From Novosphingobium sp. B1 (GTDB taxonomy: Bacteria; Pseudomonadota; Alphaproteobacteria; Sphingomonadales; Sphingomonadaceae): a DNA stretch of 64,000 bases. A model generated the notes under the pieces. That model did not search any database. It worked only from the letters and a program-made list of their open reading frames with translations, and had not been told where the DNA came from. Of the stretch, positions 38,817 through 47,766 are shown in pieces. The position numbers were made by a program, and so were the translations under genes. Location of the stretch: the NCBI RefSeq assembly GCF_900176395.1, contig NZ_FWXL01000005.1, forward strand, positions 1-64,000, given 5' to 3'. The first letter of the stretch is position 1; every line of letters begins with the position of its first letter.

Positions 38817-39265
38817 CGCAAGACCCCCGCAGTTTTCATCCGGATGGCATACCACAACTGGAAGACGAGTGCTGTCCAGATGACTGCCGACGTGGCGATG
38901 ACGGCCGTGGTGTGCACTGATTCTGGGGCATAGCCACTCAGATATTCGAAGCCTTGGCTGACGATCAGGCCAGCCAGCGACACCGCAAAGGCCGGGATCG
39001 CATGACGAGATCGCAAAAGCAGCAGGATCGAACCGGCCAGCGAACCCCAGACGCCCAGCGCCCAGAACACCGTCAGCCACGCCGGAAAGGCCTGCATGTA
39101 GGCCTGCGCCTCTGCATCCATTCCGACTGAGGCCGGGTAAGTGGCGGGATAGAGCTTGCTCAGGGTATAATCGACACAGCCAAAGCTGTTCCAAAGCACG
39201 CCAACAACCCCGACAGCCCAGAGATGCGCAGGTGTCCGTGAGGATGCAGCAACGAGGTTGTCCAT
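38813..39265 (-). CDS. Four-helix inner-membrane protein downstream of PadR regulator
   Basis: 150 residues from ATG 39265, with GGAGAGGGG upstream. Four membrane segments: around HLWAVGVVGVLWNSFG, WLTVFWALGVWGSLAGSILLLL, IPAFAVSLAGLIVSQG and TTAVIATSAVIWTALVFQLW. It belongs to a small family often labelled sugar transporter without evidence. It lies 86 bases downstream of a PadR repressor gene in the same direction, so co-transcription and PadR control are likely. Function unknown. Confidence 0.65.
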   Translation of the reverse strand: MDNLVAASSRTPAHLWAVGVVGVLWNSFGCVDYTLSKLYPATYPASVGMDAEAQAYMQAFPAWLTVFWALGVWGSLAGSILLLLRSRHAIPAFAVSLAGLIVSQGFEYLSGYAPESVHTTAVIATSAVIWTALVFQLWYAIRMKTAGVLR

Positions 39266-39351
39266 GGCCCCTCTCCCCGTGATATCGCAGGAGAGGGTAC
39301 CATGGCCCAGCGCGTCGTCAAAGCGCCGTGACAGCGCAGACTCCAGCAACA

Positions 39352-39984
39352 TCAGAGGCGTTCGATCCGGCGGGCCGCTTCGTCAAGTATGTCGGCGATG
39401 GCATGAGCCGTTTCGGTCTCGACCCCTTGCGACAGCATCCGGTTGCGCAGGACCGCGTGCAAATTACCCATCGCCCGGCGGACTGGCGGACTGTCAGCGC
39501 GGTTGCGTTGCTCGCTCAGGGCCTTGAGCCGGGCGATGATGGCTTCGAGTTCGGCGTCTTTCCCTGCGAGTTCCGCGCGGCCGGAACCGGTCACCGCGAA
39601 AGCCTTGCGTGGCCCCTCGCCTGCTTCTTCGGCGATGAGGTCCTCATCGACCAGCAAGCTCAAGGTCGGATAGACGACGCCCGGACTGGGAGCATATTCG
39701 CCGCCAGCCATCTCGCTGATGGCCCGGATTAGGTCATAGCCGTGGCGTGGCTGTTCGGCCACGAGATGCAGCAGTAGAAGCCGAAGCTCTCCACCTGCGA
39801 ACATCCGTCCGCCGCGACGGCCACCGCCCCGCCCTCGCCCACCGCCGAACGGCCCATCACCGCCAAACCGGCCGGAATTGTCGAAGGGATCGCCGAAGCG
39901 CCCACCCATCATTGCCATCATCTTGAAGGCTCGGCGAGCATGTGCCTGGCCACCGTGATGGCCATATCGATGTTCAAATTTCAT
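39352..39984 (-). CDS. PadR-family regulator with His/Gly-rich N-terminus (YqjI-like)
   Basis: 210 residues from ATG 39984 (a TTG three codons earlier is possible). The first ~65 residues are rich in His, Gly and Arg (MKFEHRYGHHGGQAHARRAF, then GGGRGRGGGRRGG), like the metal-binding extension of E. coli YqjI. The PadR winged helix follows (LRLLLLHLVAEQPRHGYDLI, GEYAPSPGVVYPTLSLL, AFAVTGSGRAEL), then a C-terminal helix. YqjI responds to nickel/iron; whether this one does is inference from the His pattern. A palindrome lies 30 bases upstream. Confidence 0.82.
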   Translation of the reverse strand: MKFEHRYGHHGGQAHARRAFKMMAMMGGRFGDPFDNSGRFGGDGPFGGGRGRGGGRRGGRMFAGGELRLLLLHLVAEQPRHGYDLIRAISEMAGGEYAPSPGVVYPTLSLLVDEDLIAEEAGEGPRKAFAVTGSGRAELAGKDAELEAIIARLKALSEQRNRADSPPVRRAMGNLHAVLRNRMLSQGVETETAHAIADILDEAARRIERL

Positions 39985-40013
39985 GTGTTCCAATATCCTT
40001 TCATGATGCGTCT

Positions 40014-40025
40014 AAGATATATCTT
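40014..40025. promoter_or_regulatory. Perfect 12-bp palindrome AAGATATATCTT upstream of padR
   Basis: AAGATATATCTT is its own reverse complement and lies 30 bases before the PadR start codon, where an autoregulatory operator would be expected. PadR proteins bind AT-rich dyads. It is also 60 bases before the divergent rarA start, so both genes could be affected. Confidence 0.5.
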
Positions 40026-40084
40026 TGTCGTAGACTTGCAAGTGGCAGGTGAAAATTTCTGCTTTGCATCCTATTTGCCAAGGA

Positions 40085-41407
40085 ATGGCCGACCTTTTCG
40101 CCCCCGCACCCCAGGATCGCCCGCCACCTATGGCGAGCGCAGAGGCTCCGTTGGCCGATCGGTTGCGACCGTCCGACCTTGGCGAAATCATCGGACAACA
40201 CCACCTGACAGGGCCAGAGGGCGCGATCGGCCGCATGGTGGCAGCGGGTAAGCTCACGTCGATGATCCTGTGGGGGCCGCCTGGCACCGGCAAGACCAGC
40301 ATCGCCCGCTTGCTCGCCGAGGCTGTCGGAATGCGCTACGTCGCCATCAGCGCCGTATTTTCTGGTGTCGCCGATCTGAAGAAGGCCTTCGCGGAAGCCG
40401 AAGCCATGGCTTTGGCAGGACGGCGGACCCTGCTTTTCGTAGACGAAATCCATCGTTTCAATCGCGCGCAGCAAGACGGATTCCTGCCCTTCGTCGAGAA
40501 CGGCACGGTCACGCTCGTGGGTGCGACGACCGAAAACCCGAGCTTTGCGCTGAACGCGGCGCTTCTGTCCCGCGCGCAGGTGCTGATCCTGCATCGCCTC
40601 GATGCGGCGGCACTTGGCACGCTGCTCGACCGGGCTGAGGACATCACCGGCCTGAAGCTTCCCTTGACGCCGCCTGCGCGCGAAGCATTGGTCGCCTCTG
40701 CCGATGGTGACGGACGCTTCCTGCTCAACCAGGCCGAAATGCTGTTCGATGTCGAGCTGCCGGCGCCGCTTGATCCGGAGGGTCTGGGCAGGTTCCTGAT
40801 GCGCCGGGTGGCGGTCTACGACAAGGACCGCGAGGGGCATTACAATCTCATCTCGGCGCTGCACAAGGCCGTGCGGGGATCAGATCCCCAGGCCGCGCTC
40901 TATTACATGGCGCGCATGCTGGTGGCGGGCGAGGAGCCGCTCTACGTGCTCAGGCGCCTTGTGCGCATGGCGGTGGAAGATATCGGAATGGCTGATCCGC
41001 AGGCGCTGGTGCAGTGCCTTGCCGCGAAGGACGCCTATGAATTCTTGGGAAGTCCCGAAGGCGAACTGGCGATCGTGCAGGCCCTGCTTTACCTCGCCAC
41101 AGCCCCCAAGTCTAATGCGGCCTATATAGCCCACAAGGCGGCCTGGAAGTCTGCAAGGGACACCGGTTCACTGATGCCGCCAGCCAATATCCTCAATGCA
41201 CCTACCAAGCTCATGAAGGAAATAGGGTATGGCAAGGGCTATGAGTACGACCACGACGCGCAGGACGGATTTTCAGGCGCAAGCTACTGGCCCGAGGGCA
41301 TGGCACCGCAAACCTATTACGCGCCGGTGGAACGCGGCTTCGAACGTGAGATCATGAAGCGGCTGGAGTGGTGGGACAAGAAGCGGCGCGAAAGAAGCGG
41401 CGAGTGA
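40085..41407 (+). CDS. rarA: Replication-associated recombination protein RarA (MgsA)
   Basis: 440 residues from ATG 40085; a GTG at 40049 is possible. The AAA+ ATPase core has Walker A WGPPGTGKTSIARLLAE, Walker B LLFVDEIHRFNRAQQDGFLP, sensor 1 LVGATTENPSFALN and sensor 2 near GDGRFLLNQAE. The RarA-specific C-terminal tetramerisation domain follows (AVRGSDPQAALYYMARML, GKGYEYDHD). It acts at stalled replication forks. Its stop overlaps the next gene start (GTGA). Confidence 0.95.
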   Translation: MADLFAPAPQDRPPPMASAEAPLADRLRPSDLGEIIGQHHLTGPEGAIGRMVAAGKLTSMILWGPPGTGKTSIARLLAEAVGMRYVAISAVFSGVADLKKAFAEAEAMALAGRRTLLFVDEIHRFNRAQQDGFLPFVENGTVTLVGATTENPSFALNAALLSRAQVLILHRLDAAALGTLLDRAEDITGLKLPLTPPAREALVASADGDGRFLLNQAEMLFDVELPAPLDPEGLGRFLMRRVAVYDKDREGHYNLISALHKAVRGSDPQAALYYMARMLVAGEEPLYVLRRLVRMAVEDIGMADPQALVQCLAAKDAYEFLGSPEGELAIVQALLYLATAPKSNAAYIAHKAAWKSARDTGSLMPPANILNAPTKLMKEIGYGKGYEYDHDAQDGFSGASYWPEGMAPQTYYAPVERGFEREIMKRLEWWDKKRRERSGE

Positions 41408-42273
41408 CGCGTCGCTTTGGCCAGTTCATTGCCATCGACTGGTCCGGTGCCGCAGGAGAGCGTCACAAGGGGATCGCGCTGGCCAGGGCCGTGCCCGGAA
41501 GGGGTGCACCGCAGATCGTTCGCCCCGGTCATCGCTGGTCGCGGATGGAGGTGCTGACCTTCCTGCAGGAGGAATTGCCGGACGACGCACTGGTTGGCAT
41601 GGACCTTGGCATCTCGCTGCCCTTTGCCGATCGTGGCGCGTTTTTCCCCGGCTGGCCACAGAGTCCAGCCTCGGCTCGAGAACTATGGGCTCTGATCGAC
41701 GCAATCTGTGCCACAGAGCCACATCTGGGCGTGACGACGATGGTCGATCATCCGGAACTTGCAGCCTATTTCCGTCGTCATGGCGGCCGCGAAGGCTGCC
41801 GCTTCGGCGGCGGTCAAGGGCGCTTTCGCATGACTGAGGCCGCGCAGCGCCGCATGGGGTGCAAGCCCTATTCTAACTTCAATCTTGTAGGGGCAGCGCA
41901 GGTCGGCAAGTCGAGCCTTTCCGGCATGCGCCTGCTGCACCACCTCAAGGGAAAGGCTGGCGTCTGGCCGGTCGACGGCCTGCCCGACCACGGCCCGGTC
42001 GTGTGCGAGATCTACACCACGATCGCAGCCATGGCCGCCGGTCGTACCCCATCGCGTTCCAAGATGCGGTCTGCCGCCGAGCTGGACGAAGCATTGGAAG
42101 CGCTTGGTTCGGCACCGTCCGGCCTTGCTGGCCCCCTCGACGACCATACATGCGATGCGATCGTGACATCGGCCTGGCTGCGCAATGCGGCACACGATGC
42201 AAAACTGTGGCGTCCGTGCGAACTTTCCAGCGAAATTGCCTCAACCGAGGGCTGGACGTTCGGGGCCTTCTGA
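41404..42273 (+). CDS. Conserved hypothetical protein with RNase H-like N-terminus
   Basis: 289 residues from GTG 41404, coupled to rarA by a four-base overlap. It starts with a strand ending in Asp (FIAIDWSGAAGERHKGIALA), then a second Asp strand (LVGMDLGISLP). These resemble the first metal-binding strands of RNase H-like DUF429 proteins. Later KPYSNFNLVGAAQVGKSS and a conserved Cys/His-containing end (DDHTCDAIVTSAWL) also fit that fold, in which the last Asp completes a metal site. The family is known only as hypothetical; a nuclease role is possible but unproven. Confidence 0.6.
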   Translation: MTRRFGQFIAIDWSGAAGERHKGIALARAVPGRGAPQIVRPGHRWSRMEVLTFLQEELPDDALVGMDLGISLPFADRGAFFPGWPQSPASARELWALIDAICATEPHLGVTTMVDHPELAAYFRRHGGREGCRFGGGQGRFRMTEAAQRRMGCKPYSNFNLVGAAQVGKSSLSGMRLLHHLKGKAGVWPVDGLPDHGPVVCEIYTTIAAMAAGRTPSRSKMRSAAELDEALEALGSAPSGLAGPLDDHTCDAIVTSAWLRNAAHDAKLWRPCELSSEIASTEGWTFGAF

Positions 42274-42302
42274 CGCTAGGGAGCGCAACGCACTGTTTGC
42301 GG

Positions 42303-42378
<76 letters not shown>

Positions 42379-42479
42379 TTTCCCGCAAAAGTCGTCCGCC
42401 CTTTCGCGAACCTGTTCCGTAACACTGGCCGGTGCTGACGCCGCCATGGACCATGGCGACGCCGAACACCTGGGCATTT

Positions 42480-43568
42480 TCAGATGTCGAGGGGACCATG
42501 CTTGATGTGCGGGAGGACATAACGGCTGAACATGTCCGCTTCCTGGACGTGCGGATAGCCCGAGAGAATGAAGGCCTCGATGCCCTCGGCTTGATAGGCA
42601 CGCAGCTTGGCGAGGACCTGGTCCGGCGTGCCGACGATGGCCGCACCGCAGCCCGAACGCGCCCGCCCGATACCGGTCCACAGGTTTTCCTCGACGAAGC
42701 CGTCGCCATCGGCGGCACCGCGCAGCTCCTGCTGGCGCTGCACGCCGAAGTTCTTGGCATCCAGAGACTTTTCGCGAATGGCGCGCCCCGCCTCGTCATC
42801 AAGCTTTGAAAGCAGGCGGTCGGCATAGGCGCGGGCCTCGTCCTCGGTTTCGCGCACGATGACATGGACGCGATAGCCGAACTTGAGAGTGCGGCCATGG
42901 TTGGCGGCGCGGGCCTTCATGTCGGCGATGGTCTCGCGCACCTTGTCCATGGTGTCCGGCCACATCAGGTAGACGTCGCTGGCCTCGGCAGCGCATTCGC
43001 GGGCGTCATGGCTGAGGCCTCCGAAGTAGAAAGCGGGGCACCTGCCCGAGAGCGTGCCGACGCGCGGCGGATCGAGCTTGAGCTTGTAGAACTCGCCCTG
43101 GAAATCGAGGTGCTCGCCGTTGAGGAGCGTGCGCACGATCTTCATGATCTCGGTCGCGCGGGCATAGCGCGGGCCACTGGCAATGGTTTCGCCCGGCATG
43201 TCCGACGAGATGATATTGACGTTGAGCCGCCCGCCCGTGCCAGAAGCATTGGGGCCGAGGATACGGTCGAGAGTGGCGATGCGGCGTGCAAGCTGCGGCG
43301 GCCAGTCCTCGCCCATGCGCGTGGCCCAGAGCAGCTTGATGCGCCGGACTTGCGTGGCAACAGCGGCGGCAAAGGCAGTGGTATCGAGGCCGAGGCTATA
43401 GCCCGAGGGCAGCAGGATGTTGTCGAACCCGCCCTCTTCGGCGCGCAGCACGATGTTGCGGCAGTGCTCCCAGCTGGACTGGAGGTACTTGTCGGGCACG
43501 CCGAGGAATTCGTAGTCATCGTCGCACAGCGCCGAGAACCAGGCGATCTCGCAATTCTGTTCGGCCAT
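42480..43568 (-). CDS. Probable FMNH2-dependent sulfoquinovose monooxygenase (SmoC/SsuD-like, LLM family)
   Basis: 362 residues, the size of alkanesulfonate monooxygenase SsuD. Landmarks of this luciferase-like family: EIAWFSALCDDDYEFLG, GFDNILLPSGYSLGLD, LLWATRMGEDWPPQLARRIATLDRI (in parts), GTGGRLNVNIISSD, ATEIMKIVRTLLNGEHLDFQGEFY, and CPAFYFGGLSHDARECAAEASDVYL. SsuD-type enzymes use FMNH2 and O2 to release sulfite from a sulfonate. In the known sulfoquinovose monooxygenase pathway the product is 6-oxo-glucose, which an aldo/keto reductase turns to glucose. The next gene upstream in the operon is such a reductase, and a sulfoquinovosidase heads the operon. The partner flavin reductase (SmoA) is not in the window. 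Confidence 0.82.
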   Translation of the reverse strand: MAEQNCEIAWFSALCDDDYEFLGVPDKYLQSSWEHCRNIVLRAEEGGFDNILLPSGYSLGLDTTAFAAAVATQVRRIKLLWATRMGEDWPPQLARRIATLDRILGPNASGTGGRLNVNIISSDMPGETIASGPRYARATEIMKIVRTLLNGEHLDFQGEFYKLKLDPPRVGTLSGRCPAFYFGGLSHDARECAAEASDVYLMWPDTMDKVRETIADMKARAANHGRTLKFGYRVHVIVRETEDEARAYADRLLSKLDDEAGRAIREKSLDAKNFGVQRQQELRGAADGDGFVEENLWTGIGRARSGCGAAIVGTPDQVLAKLRAYQAEGIEAFILSGYPHVQEADMFSRYVLPHIKHGPLDI

Positions 43569-43660
43569 CTTGCCTCTCCTGCTTGTCGCGGACGCAACAT
43601 TCTATCGGCAAAACCGTGGTCAGTTGCCGTCCGCCTTGAGTCTCAATCCGTTGCGGCCGC

Positions 43661-44575
43661 TTAAGGGAGCCGCTCGCCTCGCGCCGCGACGAGCACGGCG
43701 TACCACTCCGTTCGTGTCCAGCGCACGTTGAGCGCGGCAGCGCCCTCGGCAATGCGCTCTGCCTTCTGCGACCCGATGATCGGGATGATCCCGGCAGGGT
43801 GCGCCATGAGCCACGAGTAGGCGGCGACAGTGCGCGATACACCTTGCGCGGTGGCCACGGCATCAAGGGCTTGCGCCACCGCCATGTCCCGCGTGCTCTC
43901 CGGCGCGGCCAGACGTCCGCCCCCGAGCGGCGACCAGGCCATCGGGGTCAGGCCAAGCTGCATGGCCTGATCGAGTTCACCGTTCTCGAAGCAGGTGATG
44001 CGCAGCGGGCTGATCTCCGGCTGCGTCGTGGCCAGCTTTTCGCCGAGAAAGTGGTTGAGCGCGGCGATCTGGGCCGGCGTGAAGTTGGATACGCCGAGCG
44101 CCTTGACCTTGCCGGAGGCAACCGCATCGTCGAGCACTCGCGCCGTTTCATGCGGATGGGCGAGGATGTCGGGCCGATGAATCTGCCACAGGTCGATCAC
44201 GTCGGTCTGCAAGCGACGCAGCGAATCCTCGATGGCCTTGCGCAGGTAATCGGGGCTCTGGTCATAGGGCGACGGGGGGAGGATGCCGCCCTTGGTGGCA
44301 AGCACCATGCGGCTCCGCAGGGCCGGCTCTACCGCCAGCACTTCGCCCAGCAACGCCTCGGCATCGCCGAAGCCGCCTTGCCCGTCGAAACCGTAGATGT
44401 CTGCCGTGTCGAGAAAGTTGATCCCGGCATCAAGAGCGGCGTGGACCAGCTTCGCCGCGTCGGCGGCGCTGCGGCCCTCTTCGGCAAGCCGCCACATGCC
44501 CCAGGCAATCGGCGATACGGCAATGCCGGAAGCCCCAAGCGGACGGAAAGCAGGCGGAGGTGGCAAGAGGCTCAT
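43661..44575 (-). CDS. Aldo/keto reductase, probable 6-oxo-glucose reductase (SmoB-like)
   Basis: 304 residues with the AKR TIM-barrel pattern: GINFLDTADIYGF (catalytic Asp and Tyr), MVLATKGGIL (catalytic Lys), DLWQIHRPDIL (His), LGVSNFTPAQI, MAWSPLGGGRL and IIPIIGSQKAERI (NADP site). The tetrad Asp-Tyr-Lys-His is complete. It is closest in style to the YdhF group. In the sulfoquinovose monooxygenase pathway an AKR (SmoB) reduces 6-oxo-glucose to glucose; position between the repressor and monooxygenase genes supports the same role. Its ATG overlaps the repressor stop by four bases. Confidence 0.82.
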   Translation of the reverse strand: MSLLPPPPAFRPLGASGIAVSPIAWGMWRLAEEGRSAADAAKLVHAALDAGINFLDTADIYGFDGQGGFGDAEALLGEVLAVEPALRSRMVLATKGGILPPSPYDQSPDYLRKAIEDSLRRLQTDVIDLWQIHRPDILAHPHETARVLDDAVASGKVKALGVSNFTPAQIAALNHFLGEKLATTQPEISPLRITCFENGELDQAMQLGLTPMAWSPLGGGRLAAPESTRDMAVAQALDAVATAQGVSRTVAAYSWLMAHPAGIIPIIGSQKAERIAEGAAALNVRWTRTEWYAVLVAARGERLP

Positions 44576-45585
44576 GAAACAATCCTGTGTGGGGGCGCAA
44601 CCGAGGCGCGCTCTACGAGTGTATGGGGCAGGCGCCGGTGGGTGATGTCACCACCGGCAATGAGAATCTCGGTGGCGGTGCGGGCAAGCTCGGCCATTGG
44701 CTGGTGGATCGTTGTCAGCGGCGGCCAGACGGTGCGGGCCAGCGTGGTATCGTCAAAACCCGCGACCGACAGCTCACCCGGCACGCTGATGCCGCGATCG
44801 TGCGCAATGGCAAGCACGCCGGCAGCCATGTCGTCGTTCGATGCGAAGATTGCGGTCGGGCGGTTGGGCAGGTCGAGCAAGGCCTGACCACCGCGCGTGC
44901 CGGAATCGAAATCGAATTCGCCATCGCGGACCAGCACCGGGTCGTAGGAAATCCCCGCCCGATCAAGCGCCCGGCGATAGCCGAAAAGGCGGTCGTCCGA
45001 GGCCATGTGGTTCTGATGCCCTTTGATGAAGCCGATGCGGCGGTGCCCGGCGTTGATCAGGTGCGTGGTCATGTCATCGGCGGCCTGCGCATCGTCCATG
45101 AACACCGAACTGGTCAGCGCATGGTTCGTGCCGGGCGATATGCGCACGAACGGAATGTCCATTGCCTCCAGAGCCCGCAGCACCGGGTCGCAATCGGTGA
45201 CCGGCGAGGACAGGATGATACCGTCGACGTGGGTCTCGCTGACAAGCCCCCTCACCTGCTCGCCAACTTGCGGATCTGCGACATCGACCGGCTGCGCCAG
45301 CAGGCGGATGTTGTTGGTCCGGCAGAAGTCCCAGCAGCCGGCCTGGATCTGGAACATGTAGTAGGGGCTGTGATTGTCGTAGATCAGCGCGATCTGGTTC
45401 GACTTGGCGCCTGAAAGGATGCGCGCAGCGACGCTCGGGCGGAAATCGAGCGCGCGCATCGCCTCTTCGACCCGCGCCTTGGTATCGGCGCTGACATAGG
45501 GATGGCCGTTGAGCACGCGGCTGACGGTTTTCACCGCCACCCCGGCCCTTGCCGCCACGTCCCTGATGTTCGCCCGCTCGCTCAT
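44572..45585 (-). CDS. LacI-family repressor, probable sulfoquinovose regulator
   Basis: 337 residues from ATG 45585, which overlaps the stop of the GH31 gene (ATGA). The HTH and hinge are ANIRDVAARAGVAVKTVSRVLNGH and FRPSVAARILSG. The sugar-binding core follows (GIILSSPVTDCDPVL, RRIGFIKGHQNHMASDDRL, AIFASNDDMAAGVL, LSVAGFDDTTLARTVWPPLTTI given in parts). Located inside the catabolic operon, it most likely represses that operon and the divergent TonB receptor, releasing DNA when a sulfoquinovose-type sugar binds. Possible binding motifs are listed at 47.66 and 51.7 kb. Confidence 0.85.
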   Translation of the reverse strand: MSERANIRDVAARAGVAVKTVSRVLNGHPYVSADTKARVEEAMRALDFRPSVAARILSGAKSNQIALIYDNHSPYYMFQIQAGCWDFCRTNNIRLLAQPVDVADPQVGEQVRGLVSETHVDGIILSSPVTDCDPVLRALEAMDIPFVRISPGTNHALTSSVFMDDAQAADDMTTHLINAGHRRIGFIKGHQNHMASDDRLFGYRRALDRAGISYDPVLVRDGEFDFDSGTRGGQALLDLPNRPTAIFASNDDMAAGVLAIAHDRGISVPGELSVAGFDDTTLARTVWPPLTTIHQPMAELARTATEILIAGGDITHRRLPHTLVERASVAPPHRIVS

Positions 45586-47606
45586 CCTGCCAACGCCCCC
45601 CTTAACCCCTCGAACAGCGGCGCAAAGGCGCTGTCCGGACGGTAGAAAACCGGTGGCTGGCCGATAGGCGCGGGGATGTCGTGCTTGCCGGAGGCGAAGT
45701 CCTCGCCCGTCCAGCAGTGCCGCCATGTACTGGTCCCGGGAAGGACCACCTGGCGGTGACGGGCCCCCTCCCCGATCACCGGTGCCACCAGCAGGTCGGC
45801 ACCGTAGAGGAACTGGTCCTGAAGCGTAAAGAGCGCAGGGTCTTCTGGATAATGCACGAACAGCGGGCGCTGGGCAGGCAGGCCCGAGGCGTGCGCTTCA
45901 TCGCACAAATGGCGGACATAAGGCGCAAGGTGGGCGTGCACGCGGCTCCACGCCGCAAAGCAGGTCAGCAGTTCCGGCGTACTGTCATACTGCAGATTGT
46001 CATCCGGCCGGTTGCCTTCGTGGCTGCGCATGACGGGCGCGAAGGCAGCCAGTTCGCACCAGCGCTGCATCAGTTCGGCCGTGCGGACGTTGCCGTGGAG
46101 CGATGTATAGCCCCCGCAGTCGGAGTGGCTGTAGGCATTGCCGACCAGCCCTGCCGACAGCGCGCCGGTGATCACCGTGCCGATGCCGTCATGGCGGGTA
46201 AAATCGACCGACTGATCGCCCGCCCAGAGCAGCGGGCAATATTCCTGCACACCCGCGAACCCGGCGCGCATGAAGAACAGCGCATCGCCGGTCTTGCCGC
46301 GCGATTCGAGCGCCATGGCGTTGACTTGCGACCACAGCACCGGCCAGCGATTGTGCGCCTCCATCGGGTCGGAGCCATCGGCAAGGCGCAGGTCAGTCGG
46401 CAGGTATTCGCCGAAGTCCGCCATCCAGCCAGCGATCCCGATGTCCAGCATCTCGCGCCCGAGGATGCGCTCGGCAAACCATTCGCGGGTTTCGGGCTGG
46501 GTGAAATCGACGACGCCGCAATCAAACTCGCCAAAGTCGACCAGATAGACCTCTTCAGACTCCGGCCGCAGGCAGAAATGGCCGCCAGCGCGCGCTTCGT
46601 CATAAAGATCGCCGTCAACCGCGATGTAGGGGTTGGCGTAGGCAAGGAAGCGAATGCCTCTTGCCGCAAGCGCCTGGATGCGATCGCGAAGTTGGGGATA
46701 GCGGGCAGCGCTGCGCGCACCGCTGTGCCAATCCCAGAACAACCGCCGTCCAAACGTGGTCTCGCGAATGCCGGCCCAATCCTCGCACCACACTCCCGAG
46801 ATTGCGGCGCCTGCCTCGGCGAATGTCTCGAGCCGATCAAAGCTGGACGCGCCGGACTTGAGCCCCACTATCGCGCCGCCGATCGCCCAATCCGGCAGCG
46901 CGGGCTGGCGACCGAACCGGGTCGAGAGCTGACCAATCAGCGCGGCCGGACCATCGGCTGAAAACACTTCGAAGCGTGCCCTGCCGCTCCACACCTCGAC
47001 GAGGTGCGCGTCAGCATCGGTAAAATCCAGCACGCTGTAGCAGGTCGCATCAAGATGCACCGCCAGCCAGCGCGAAGTCAGGAAGGTCGGCTGCGGGTAA
47101 TTGGTGTTCCAGTAGTCGCCGCCCGCCATGCCCTCGGCATCCATGATGCAGGTCAGTTCGGTCGACTTGTCGCGGCCGACACCCGGCTCGCTGGTCCAGA
47201 TCGGGAACTTGCGACCGTTGAGCGCAAGATAGCTCATCTGCTCACCCCCGCCCCAGACGCATTCGCCACTTTCGGCATGGAAGCGCACTTTGAGCCGATC
47301 GTAGCCGGACATCAGGGCTTCGACGGCAATCGCGTTATCGGATACCGTCATCCGGGCGACCGGATCGCCATCGTGAAGGAATTCAACCCCGGCGGACGTC
47401 TCGCGCCACGCACTCGGCGCGAGTTCGGCAGTCGGTTCGTCGGAAATCGTGAAGTTGCCGCGGTACATCGCGACGTTCGGCTGCCCGCACGCCATGACCA
47501 CCGCCGGACATAGAGACGAGTGCCGCAGCACGATGCGATCCCCGAATCGGAGTTCGAAACCGTCATTCCCACCGGCGAACCGCAGTTCCAACAGGGCTTT
47601 CCTCAT
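45582..47606 (-). CDS. GH31 sulfoquinovosidase (YihQ/SmoI type)
   Basis: 674 residues from ATG 47606; an ATG at 47684 would add 26 residues, but the shorter form matches known enzymes. It cleaves alpha-sulfoquinovosides such as sulfoquinovosyl glycerol. The five sulfonate-recognition residues of the Agrobacterium-type KERWY motif are all present: Lys250 (AIVGLK), Glu275 (WCEDW), Arg288 and Trp291 (RRLFW), Tyr500 (GGYTSL). The spacings 25, 13 and 3 agree with published SQases as I recall them. The nucleophile is Asp397 in GWMADFGE and the acid/base Asp464 in WAGDQS, 67 residues apart as in YihQ, with Tyr 36 later. No signal peptide, so it acts in the cytoplasm. It leads the four-gene operon. 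Confidence 0.92.
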   Translation of the reverse strand: MRKALLELRFAGGNDGFELRFGDRIVLRHSSLCPAVVMACGQPNVAMYRGNFTISDEPTAELAPSAWRETSAGVEFLHDGDPVARMTVSDNAIAVEALMSGYDRLKVRFHAESGECVWGGGEQMSYLALNGRKFPIWTSEPGVGRDKSTELTCIMDAEGMAGGDYWNTNYPQPTFLTSRWLAVHLDATCYSVLDFTDADAHLVEVWSGRARFEVFSADGPAALIGQLSTRFGRQPALPDWAIGGAIVGLKSGASSFDRLETFAEAGAAISGVWCEDWAGIRETTFGRRLFWDWHSGARSAARYPQLRDRIQALAARGIRFLAYANPYIAVDGDLYDEARAGGHFCLRPESEEVYLVDFGEFDCGVVDFTQPETREWFAERILGREMLDIGIAGWMADFGEYLPTDLRLADGSDPMEAHNRWPVLWSQVNAMALESRGKTGDALFFMRAGFAGVQEYCPLLWAGDQSVDFTRHDGIGTVITGALSAGLVGNAYSHSDCGGYTSLHGNVRTAELMQRWCELAAFAPVMRSHEGNRPDDNLQYDSTPELLTCFAAWSRVHAHLAPYVRHLCDEAHASGLPAQRPLFVHYPEDPALFTLQDQFLYGADLLVAPVIGEGARHRQVVLPGTSTWRHCWTGEDFASGKHDIPAPIGQPPVFYRPDSAFAPLFEGLRGALAG

Positions 47607-47654
47607 TCCCACGGCCAATTGCAGGCTATTCCCCGCAAGACCTGTCCATTCTTC

Positions 47655-47680
47655 TGACACCGCTTGACATATCCACCGCT
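47655..47680. promoter_or_regulatory. Candidate LacI-type operator between GH31 operon and TonB receptor
   Basis: TGACACCGCTTGACA (47655-47669) shares TGACACCGNNNGACA with a site at 51769 in front of the other transporter genes. ACCGCT occurs at 47659 and again at 47675, 16 bases apart, and the same hexamer forms both arms of the palindrome at 51706. Which of these the repressor reads is not decided. A TTGACA here could also be a -35 box. Confidence 0.4.
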
Positions 47681-47766
47681 CCATAGCAGATCAAGCACCA
47701 ATCGCGGCCGATCGACGAGGGAGCACGACTACCCTTGGAAGACCGCTTTTTGCAGGGGAGAGATCC

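Noticed and set aside
47664..47692. Sigma-70-like promoter with TTGACA
   Set aside because: No acceptable -10 box follows at 16-18 bases (CAGATC at best), so I list the region only as a possible operator.
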